A program made the position numbers and the translations under genes. Shown here piece after piece: positions 39,801 through 51,073 of a DNA stretch of 64,000 nucleotides; position 1 is the stretch's first letter; each line of letters begins with the position of its first letter. The notes beneath the pieces were generated by a model that was not told where the DNA came from, did not search any database, and worked only from the letters and a program-made list of their open reading frames with translations. Source of the stretch: Rhyacophila brunnea (Eukaryota > Arthropoda > Insecta > Trichoptera > Rhyacophilidae); the NCBI GenBank assembly GCA_022495005.1, contig JAGYXB010000665.1, positions 2,046,001-2,110,000 of the forward strand, written 5' to 3'.

Positions 39801-42800
39801 TGATATAGGCTATAGAAATTAAAATCTGTTAAAAATAATACTTTATCAAAATAACCAATTATTAGCACATGTGCCAATAATAGGAAAACTACTCAATCAC
39901 GATACCAAATGTTGGCACCCTTTAAACATAGACAACGAACAATTAACCTTAAATTAAATTTTAAATTCAAATGCCTGGCTCTATCCCGCAATCATTTAAA
40001 TCGTCAGTTTATTGATAAACACTTAGATGTAGACAAAATAGCAAGGCTATTGAAACATTTTCTTACCGTGGCAGAAAGAAAATGGCGGAAAAAATCACAA
40101 AACACAACGGAGCACTTTTGACGCACTATTTTCTCGCTATTTTGTTAATCCTGGTGTGATGAATGTTGCTTGTCGTAAACAATATTAATTGCTAAACACA
40201 TTTTTTATACTTGGCAAACTTAACTATGCTTACATATCTTATATTTTTACGTTAACTTGAAGGGTGCTGATAATTGGTGGAGTGCCAACAATTGGGTGCG
40301 TCACCCTATTAAGTTTTTTTTCGTAGCAAGAATGTTGCCCATCTGCGTTTTCTATTTGGTACGCACAAGGCATTGAGCTGATGAAAGCGGAAGCCATCTA
40401 AAAATAAATATTTGTTTAAAAACAGTATTTATTCTAAACAAAATTTAATTTAAAGCCAATTATTCTGCAAAAACAAATGACAAACAAAAGACAACGGAGA
40501 TTGTGCCTATTTAGTTATAAGTAGTAATATATTTAGGTATGGCTGATTTTAATTCACTTCTTTTGTGAAACGTGCATTTCTGGCAGTCTTATATAATTTA
40601 AAATAAGTAAAGTTGTAGTAGGTATATTGGTTGTTAAATATATTATGTTGTGGTTAGTTTTCAAATTTGATTTTTATTACCAATAACACTTTTAAAGGTT
40701 CCATTTCGTATAATCGGTGAATTCATTATTTTTTTGCATCTATTTTTAGTATGTGCGCATAAAACTATTCGGTTGTATAATATGCAGTTTGGATGTTTCC
40801 ACTATACACATGGTATCTACAAATACCTGTTATTTTACAGGGTAATAAACAAAATTAAAAACTCAAATATTTATAAATTAATAAATTACAATAGTGAATC
40901 CTTTAGTAAGTATATATTTTTCACTGCTATTTAATTTTATAAAGTCGTAAAATACTCACACCTATTTTTAAAATTCAATTAATTTTAAATATTTTGATAC
41001 TAATTACCTATTGGAATCTTTATATATTTTTAAAATGTTGAAAGTATGTCCGACATTGTGAAGTATCTAATTAATTAATTAATATGAAGACACATTTTCA
41101 AATCAGAAAGATTGGTGGATGAGTGGTATTTTAAATCGGAATAATATAATATAATGAGTGAAAATTTTGACAGTTCCCTTAAATACTTACCTTATATAAT
41201 TGAATTATAGTAAAAATAAACTACAAAATATGCTCGTACGTAATTAGCAAGCAAACAAGTAAAGAAACCTTATCATATTTACGACAATTTTTCTATAACC
41301 GCTTATAAAAGTAATAACTTTGTCGCAAATAATGAAGTCTGTTTCTTTATTAGGAATTATTTTTTTGCATGTTATCATTTCACTTAGGTACGTGATTTAT
41401 TAATATACCTAATGTCACGTCGCGAGTTTATTGACTTGAAAACATATAAGACGTAGCTATTTGCATCTGATTTTTATAGCTATTATAATGAATTAATTAA
41501 AATAAAATACGATATGGAAGACTTATTATTACGCATAATTATTATGGAATAATAATATGATAAATCAGGACCGGTGTCGTCCGCTTCATTTGACTGATCA
41601 GTTGAGGAATATTTTTATTGAAGTGGACGAAACTAGTCTTGACCGTCATTACATTATGTAGAATACGTTTTATATACTTACTTAATGTTAGTTTAGGTTA
41701 GGTTAGGTTTGGTTTGGTTAGGTTAACCTAACAAATAATCCAGTTTATCGGCTATTTTCAAAATGCGTTTTCCGCTGTATCCGCTTTAACCGAACAGTAC
41801 CAAGATTTGTTGTCTATAAATATTACTGTGTACATTCTGTGTATAGCGTGAATATGTTGATAAGTCTACATTTTACTAAAATTTAAAAACGTCCAAAAAA
41901 TATATAATCTGACAAATAGCTGCCCTGAGAATTTATGTTTTTAGACTTATCAACATATTCACGCCATTGACGGAATTATATACCTACTTACTACTATTTT
42001 TTTAATTTTCCTAAAGCTTTAGAACGGGAAATTATAATTTTGTATTGTTATAATGTTTAGCTTGTGCAATAATTTGTGTCGGGATAAACAATCACCTATG
42101 TCGGTAGGTATATAGTCATTTATGTAACATAGGAATATTCTTTGGTTACGAATTTACGTATGCAGATGCTTTAGGCTTAGGGCTTAGATAACGAGTTAGA
42201 GATGTACTTGTCTTCAGATGTTTACACATTTATTTAGTCCATAATTAGGTCGCGCTTCGTGTAAATTCAATGAGCCTAAACGCCACATAATTTGTTTACG
42301 ATATTTAATTACAAAATAACACTAATTATTTATTTTGATTCGAGTCATTTACAAAGAGGTCGAATTTGTAAACATCATTTCCAGCGATACAAGATGACTA
42401 CTTGTCTTATAATTATTGGTATCGTGTAAATGCTGCCAGTACAACATTAAATAAATAAATCTGCGACAAAATGTTGTTTCTATTTTATTTTGTCTTTTAA
42501 ATTGTATCCTCATTATACTTAGGAAACTATTTATTTTTTATCTAGAGGTTGTTTTGATCACCAAAATGACATATTTATTCTTCGTCGTGCACTGTCGAAT
42601 CCATATAATTAATGATCATTCAAATTGAAAATGTAATTTACCAATATTGTATCCACAAAAATTGGTGATTTTGATCAAGTATTTTGATGCTTAGAGATAT
42701 TTTTGGTCATCTAAAACTCGTAGCGCCCGTAAAACAAATACATATAAATAATAGTTAGTTATACATAATTTGAGTCCGGCGGGACTGTATTCACGCCAAT

Positions 42801-45800
42801 GTGCATTGTCAATTATGCGATGAGCGTCTTATCTTGAAGCATTTCACAAATTGCGTTAATTTTACCACGTTTTTATTAGCTCGTATTCCCGTTTGTCCGG
42901 TGCAGATTTTTTCTTGTGTGGCCAGTATAATTTTTTTCTTGTTTGTCCAAGATTTGTATTGGACGATTGAAGATTTGTTTAAGAACTTCCCGACTAGCTA
43001 GACATTTGAAACTTTTAGAATATATCACAACACGACGAAAATGTATTATTTTAATACTTTTAGCCATTTTTAAGCAGAATTGAATTAATTTTCAGTTAAT
43101 TCTGTTTTGTATGGAAAGTTATTATTGTTGGTTGCTAAGGGGGTCCTAGCAACTAAATTATTAATATATACGTGCGTTACTATACTTAATAACATTTCTG
43201 TATTCTATATTTATTCAGTATTTCTATCAAGTACAATAAAAAGTTTTTATTAATACATAGAATTGTCAAGGTTATATGATTCAACAGAAATTTTAAGAAC
43301 GTGGTATATAAAAAGTTCTTTTTATCTTGTAATTATTGTGTTTTAAATCAAAGTAGCAATTAAATTAAGTATTAACCAGTGTCAGGATCTCTCCAAATTT
43401 TAATTCTAATAATTTGCACCAGCTTATAATTATTTAATAAACCATTTTTTATTCAATGAATAATTCACAGGATTTGAGAATGTAACATTCTATATTGATC
43501 ATGTTTGTGACTATGAACATGAGTGCAATAAAAAATGTTACATTCTCAATTCATTTAATAAAAAAAAAATAGTTAAGTTACCTTAATCAAATCTAAGAAA
43601 TTGCAGACGATATGTTTGGTGTAGAAAGTTAAGTAGGTACTTAAGTGAGTATAATATATAACACAATTATGACTCTATCATAAATCAATAAAATTTGATA
43701 AAAGTTATATTGGTTTTTGTTTAAAAACGTAGCAGTAAATTTTATGGTTATATTTCAATTTAAACCTTCCCTGCGATAACAGCGAAAACAATCACTTTGA
43801 TCTTGTATAACATAAACATGCGTAACTGGAATTCAGTAGTCCTGGAACTAATTATAGTATAAATTATGTAGTGCCATGTCATAGAGATTTAAATAAATTT
43901 AGACGGAATATAATTTGATGTAAATAATATTATTCAATACCAAGTGCAATGTACCTAATGCATATGTATTTTAAATTAAATTAATTCAAAATGGTTGTCA
44001 TGGGGGCTATTGTTCATGAGTTTAGATATTTTTCTGTTATACCACATCAATTCTATGTACTTTGGTTCGTACTATAAACATACCAAAATAAGTTGTATGT
44101 CGGCTGGTTTTTCTACAAAAATGAAAATATCTAAAAAATATTTTTTTTATTCCTTTTTTTTTGTGGAATACTGTGTATTTCATTTTACATAATCATAAAA
44201 TAACATTAATCATTTAATTTTATTGATACAATGTTGAAGTTGATAACTGTCTCAACTCGGTATAAGTGATAATGTCTGATATACCTACGTCACAAATAAT
44301 GCTTCATTCGATCATTATCACTTCTGAATAAACGGTTATTATGATATTACATAAGCAATAATCATTTAATTAGAATATGCCTTCTGGTGCGCAAGAATTA
44401 GGCTGGGAGAATGTGATTATTTTTGCGGTTACTATCGACGACTGTACCGTACTACTTACGTATAATTCAGCGCCCTTCCGATTATGTTTTATTTCTTTCC
44501 AAAACTATCAAACCTCCTCGAAATGTGGCATACTTATAGAGATTTTAACATGACGTAATACTAGCTATGTAAGTATATAAAATATCCTTTAATAATGTAT
44601 CGTACTTGTTGCTTTAAAGCCAATAATTATTGATAAAGTTGTTACTCAGTAATTTGCTATATTGGAATAGAATGTTAATAACTATCGTTAAAATAATCAA
44701 TATGTAGATATTTCGGCTACTTACAAATGTAACCATGGGGGCAATTATTTATTACTTGTATGACAACTTCTACTAACAATTAACAATACACAACTTAGAC
44801 TGAGAACTCAGTCATAAAGTAAGGAGTTAGTATGCAAAATCATCATTTTATCTAGAATAATTCTAAATCTGAATAAGAACATGGCCATAAAACTGCAAAA
44901 AATCTTGTTTGTCCACGTACATGGATGTATTGTTATGAATATTATCATCTTTTTAACTTTATCGAAAATTTTCACATGTAAAATAAATTGCAATGATTGA
45001 GAATTTTAATATCGTAATAATTTTCTGGGTTATCATGTGCTCTTCCTCCTTCTTTCTTGGACGTTTCGGGTTCATTGTATAGCCCGGTACATGTGTTGCA
45101 TTCTGGGTGAAACTAAAACAAGATTGTATGAAAAAATATCTGATAAACTTAAACAAGTGTTAAAGAATGTGTTATTTTCAATAATTACGTATCTATGTAT
45201 CATGTTCTGTGATAAATACAAACAATGTTATTTATTGAAATAACTAACTAGTAACAAAATGATAAAGTTGTTGTAATTTTCCCAAAGCATTTAGAAGATT
45301 GATATCTACCTACATACATATTAAAAGCTACGTCATAATAAATACTGATTTTCTGATAAACCAACATTATCTTCAAGTTGCATTTTTTATTCAGTACAAT
45401 CCGCTATTTCAGATTTTATTATGAAGGCTAATCACGTAATACTTGCATTTCACCAATTTCAATAGGTACTCTTTAAATCGAGCTGTATAATTGCAAACCA
45501 CACGCATTTTTTTGGGTGGACACAAAGTAGAGATATAATGTTTTATCTAATCATGTATTATCTGTTAATTGTCCACAGTCACACCCCGCCCCATTGGGTG
45601 GCGATCGTCGAGAGCGTCTCTACAAGATCTTGGTGATTGGAGAACTTGGAACTGGAAAAACCTCAATAATCAAGCGATACGTGCACCAATTCTTCAGTCA
45701 GCATTATCGCGCCACCATTGGTGTAGATTTTGCCCTTAAAGTACTCAATTGGGATTCAAATACCACCATCAGATTACAGCTATGGGATATAGCTGGTGAG

Positions 45801-48800
45801 TTAATAATACTTACTGCCTAATTTTAACATTAACTATTTCACCCATGTCTGCCTGGGAGCAACTAGAAATGGACCGGAGTGCACCGGAGCGCCATTCCAG
45901 TTCATGAAATCAGCAAAATTATTGCTAAAAAAATAATTTGGCAGTGTAAGCTAGATAGGTTATTAAAAAATCTAACACTTATTTTTATAAAATACACATA
46001 CAATCAGTAACTAAGTATGTTAATATTTTCGGAAAATTATCGAGCGCTCCGGTTCGTAAAATTTTCCATTTCAAGTTCTTTCTGCCTGAGAGCATATTAT
46101 CATGATAAGCATAATATCTCATGTTTTTTGGTCTAGCACTACTTTCCGCGCTTCTTACCATTCTTACTAATCGCTTATATAGAATCTCCACAGGGTGAGG
46201 GAGGTTGATCACAACGAAATCCTTACGGTTGTTCTACAAGGGCGTGGAGTGTCGCAGTCTCGAGGGGCATTCAGAATACGTGCCCAACCATGTGGAGATA
46301 ATTTTCGTGATAGTAAAATGATATTACCGTTTTTTATGATAAAATTGATTGTAGTCCGAGGAGGCTTGATACTTGGGGACTACTCAGTCGCAAACTGTTG
46401 TAGGCAATAATGATATCATGTAAGGCGTAAGCATATTTACTCATATTTTCGCATACTCGCTCATATTTTTGTTGATCTTATGGGCAATCGAATTCCACCG
46501 TTTGAGCATGTACAAAACTCTTACTTGGTATATTTTTACCATAGTTTTTAGCATAATTATGCTTTCTGGAAATAAACCTGCATACAGTAGATTGTCATTA
46601 AAGCCTATTAGATATACATAGGGACGTCATATCTAAAGGAAACGTAACGATGTTCTTTTGACGTCCTTACCTACTCCGTCAACTACGTGATATGGAAATG
46701 AACTCTAGGAAAAAATATCTTCGTTAATAAACTGACATAGTAAAACTTTCTAGCCAGTCAGGTAGGTATTAAAATTGTTCCCATTCTGATATTCATAGCG
46801 GATTCGGATTATATAAAAGTGTCAGAGATCTGTAGATTAGAATGTATTATGAGGTAATAATTTGACACGTGTTACGGGTTTTATCACTTTGTCTGTGAGA
46901 GCATGGCCTTGTATAATTATATATATATATTATATATATTATATTTTAATATTGGAGGTAAAACTATTTGGTTTGGTAAATAAATATTAGATTATTATAT
47001 AATTGAGATAAATTTATATAAATGAGAATAAATTTCAGTAGGTAAATATCAATTTACTTAAGAATCAGTAATGTAATCAGTGGTGTAGCGTTTAGATAAC
47101 AAAGTCCTGGTCAGATGATTAATTATATTATAGTAAATTAATCCACTTCATCTCCCTGGAATTCATATTTGAACTTTACAATAACTAGGTAATGGAGTGT
47201 TTATAGTGTATTCTTGGTCGTACCCTCATGGTTGAGGATCGTGACCACCTTTGAATTTTGTTATTCTTTGAGCGACCAAGACTTTCCATCCCTCTCGATC
47301 TTCAGTTTCTCTCAGGGCAGAATGAATGGTCCGATGAATGATCAGCCCAACCTAATTTAAATAGTTTTAGAATTAAGTCAGTCAGAAATGTGAGAACGAG
47401 AGGTGGGTATAAATTAATGATCAAGTTGGGAAAGCCTTCGAAAGAAGAAAAAGCTATAAATTACCTCATTTTGACTTTTATCGTATGGCTCAATATTCTT
47501 TTACGTCAATTTTTACGCTACATCTCTATTAATATTCATACATTATGTATATTTTATGTTTTAGGAAAGTTGTATTTTTTTTCTATAAAATATACATGTG
47601 TTGTAAGAACAAAATATTTTGGTTCCGTGATATTCATAGTTTTCAAACATTCTACATTTTTGAAAATTCTTAGGGGCCGACTACGTTTTGAAAAAAGTAA
47701 TGGAACGTCGACTCCACGCGCTAAGTCCCACTACACCACTGATAATGAACATACTAACAGATCACTATAATTAATACCAAACTAGATAATTAACTTATTT
47801 TCGATTTGTGGAAAACATTTGACTAGTTTGTTATGCGTCAATGACATTGAGCTACTTTACAAGCTGTTTGTTGACGAATTTAAAAGCGGGCGATTCAGCT
47901 ACTGCGATTGTGATGATAACACACAAAACTTTCCATTCGCTGAGAAGCCAACAAGCTAGCGACTATTTTGACAGAACGTAGTTCGTTTTTTTACGACGTT
48001 TTTTCAGACGCAGTAGACCCACACGCCGGCGTGTAGCGTGTAAAGTTGACCAGGTTTCAACTTTTCTCGGTAGATTGTTTACAATCTACTTGTTAGCTTG
48101 TTCGATGATGCGACTTTATAGGCAGATTGTAAGTTCATCAACAAGCAGCTCGTAAAGTAGCTCAATGTCATTGACGCTATAAACACCTGAATAATTTCTA
48201 AATCGAGTTATTGTATAGAATTTGTTGGGTAATTGCTTTACTATAAATATAATGTCGCTTACATTCAAAAACATTGAAGAAAAGTTTGCAACTTATGTAA
48301 TATAGTAGGTTATATTATCATTATATTAGTGGGGGTCCACCCCCTGACTACGTTTCCCCCGACCCGACCCATCGAGAGGTCGCGCACTAATGCAATAATA
48401 TTTAAATTTAAATATCACAAAAATATATCAACGACAGTCGACACCCATCTTTTTACATTTATATCTAGAAACTGTCTACGAGGAATCTATTAAGGTGTCA
48501 GATCGATAGGATCATTAACAAAAAGTTAGTTTTATTTAATAACGTTGTGGGTATATAATTATAGAGACCTCTAGTTCGTGTACCGGACCGCCCCCAAATT
48601 TTAACATGCCAAAGTCTATATGAATAGGAAATATAGAAAGATTGGCGAAGATTGAGCATGACAAAAATAGTTGCAGATTTCACATTATCTTTTTATATTA
48701 TAACGTTGATATGCATTAGGTAGGTACATATTATGAACCATGATTATCTATTTTCATGCAACGCCATTAAAATATAATTAATAATATGTGCACTAATTTC

Positions 48801-51037
48801 TTGTTTTATCTAAATGTTTTAAATTTGTACCGAACGATTGATTCGTTCTATGATTGATATGCATTTAGATTCATGGCATGGATGAATCCTCACACAGATT
48901 ACATTATAAAATCTTGAAAGTAATATAGTTTCATTCATTTGATGTTTTCGTTTTAGGTCAGGAGCGCTTTGGGAATATGACACGAGTTTATTACAAGGAA
49001 GCTGTGGGTGCATTCATAGTCTTCGACGTGACGAGAGTCGCGACCTTTGAAGCAGTCGTCAAGTGGAAACAAGACTTGGACTCCAAAGTCCAATTACCTG
49101 ATGGATCTCCAATTCCCTGCGTTTTATTAGCAAATAAGGTATAAAGATACACACATAAATATCGCTAGTTGTCTATTTATTTCCGGCTAACGCATTGATT
49201 TATAATGCTGTGGGTCCCAGGTTCGAATACTAGGTCTAGAAAATACACATATTGTTTTTCAATATGTGTTTAGAGTCAGAGTATGGACCTAATAGATGTT
49301 GAGCAAGTGGCTAATATCCATTTCTCGTAAAGAATATGAGTGTTTGGACTTTAATTTCTTTTCAGCAGGCCTTTGATATCTGGAATACTCTGCCGAATAT
49401 ACCAACTTCGCATATGCTTGGATTTAATCTTGCAACACGATTAAATCAATATTAATAAATATCACTACAACAAATTAGAACTGGAGTGACAATATGTTGG
49501 TTCATTTTCAACCATGGGAGAGACGAAATCAAAGATATTGTGTTAACAACTAGTACATAAGAACTTGGAATGTAGTTCCTTAAGTTAGTGTAATAAAATA
49601 TGATTACAGATATCACTAAAATGTAATTTTGGTGTGATATCTTAGTTCTAACAATCTAAAAGAGTTGCGTGTTTTAACGACGTATATGTGGTGTAATGTT
49701 GTGAATAGGCCTCATTAAAATCCACGCAAAATCCAAAAAGCTTGGTCTCCCTCACTATTACCGTTCAAAAAAACATAAAATCTCCAAAATAAAAAAATAG
49801 TTTTATTGACAGTATTTTGTTGATTTTTTTGCATTTCGGCTGGAAATGTATTTTTGTGAAGGGCGGATTTCTGGCCGCTTTCATGTAATTAATTAAGGGG
49901 GGTCATGCTCAGCATAGGTCAAAATGGAGCTTTTATTCCATTTTCAAAGCATGATCCTGGACATTCCTTAAACGTTGTAGATAATCTATTTATATCATTT
50001 TGAAGTCTTATAATCCTTTATATTTATTTTAAGCATTTGATGACTGCATTAAGTATTTTTATTACATAAAATAGTATTCTTTTAAACCTCTCGCTCTAAT
50101 GTTTTAGAATATAGTCATATTTCAGTATATAAATGTGCAGGCTGTGAACGATCATATTAAAAATATATAAATTGAATTGAAGTATTGAAATGTCTTTCTA
50201 CATAAATATGTTATGTAGGTACATACTACATATTGCGTGCCTATAGTTATCGCAAAAATGTAATATGTTAATATATCTATGGTATGTTTTCTCAGTGTGA
50301 TCATCAAAAGGAGGGAATAGTAAATACTCCTTCGAAAATGGATGAATATTGCAGAGAAAAAGGCTTTGCTGGTTGGTACGAGACTTCAGCAAAGGAAAAT
50401 ATCAACATTGAAGAGGCAGCTAGGTCACTAGTGAACAAGGTATATTATAGATTATGTATGCTTATTAACATTGTAGATACGTTATTGAACATCCATAATG
50501 CAAATGATATAGCAAAAAATTCCTTCAGGTAATTATAATTGATATTGGATTTCTTTAATAACGAATCTTTACAATAATGAGAGATATTGTAACGAATTTA
50601 TTTATTTTCAAGTTTTAGAGTTATTTAGTAGATATTGTTACTCATATTATATTATTACCAATACATAGGAAACACACTATATGACTCAGTGGGTCTATTC
50701 TATAAATACTTATCGACCACTAAAGTGATAAATAATATCAAACTTAGGGTAAGTTTGTATCAAAGTACTAGCAGTTATTGTAACAATTACAATAAGATGT
50801 TTGTAATTGTTGCAATTGTTACAATACCTGCTAATACTTTGATACAAACTTACCCTAAGTTTGATATTATTTATCACTTTAGCGGTCGATAAGTATAGAA
50901 TAGACCCAGATGTGCGTTGAAGTAATCATTCGACGGGGAACGCATGATATCCCTTGAATGTCCCTTCTAAATGACGTGATGATTAATTCTTTAAATAATT
51001 TTATTTATTCTTTATTCATCATGTAAGATCATTATAG

Positions 51038-51073
<36 letters not shown>

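Noticed and set aside
47390..47770. 126-codon plus-strand open frame
   Set aside because: Low-complexity, AT-driven amino acid content with no domain. It overlaps the opposite-strand LINE remnant's neighbourhood and has no splice support.
48498..48683. Minus-strand frame with GRSGTRTRG, suggestive of a tRNA-derived element
   Set aside because: No A box, B box or stem pairing could be found in the underlying DNA.
49370..49460. Plus-strand AFDIWNTLP-like block after an AG acceptor-like tract
   Set aside because: It could be a LINE C-terminal remnant, but the match is too short and Rab32 exons 3 and 4 are in phase without it.
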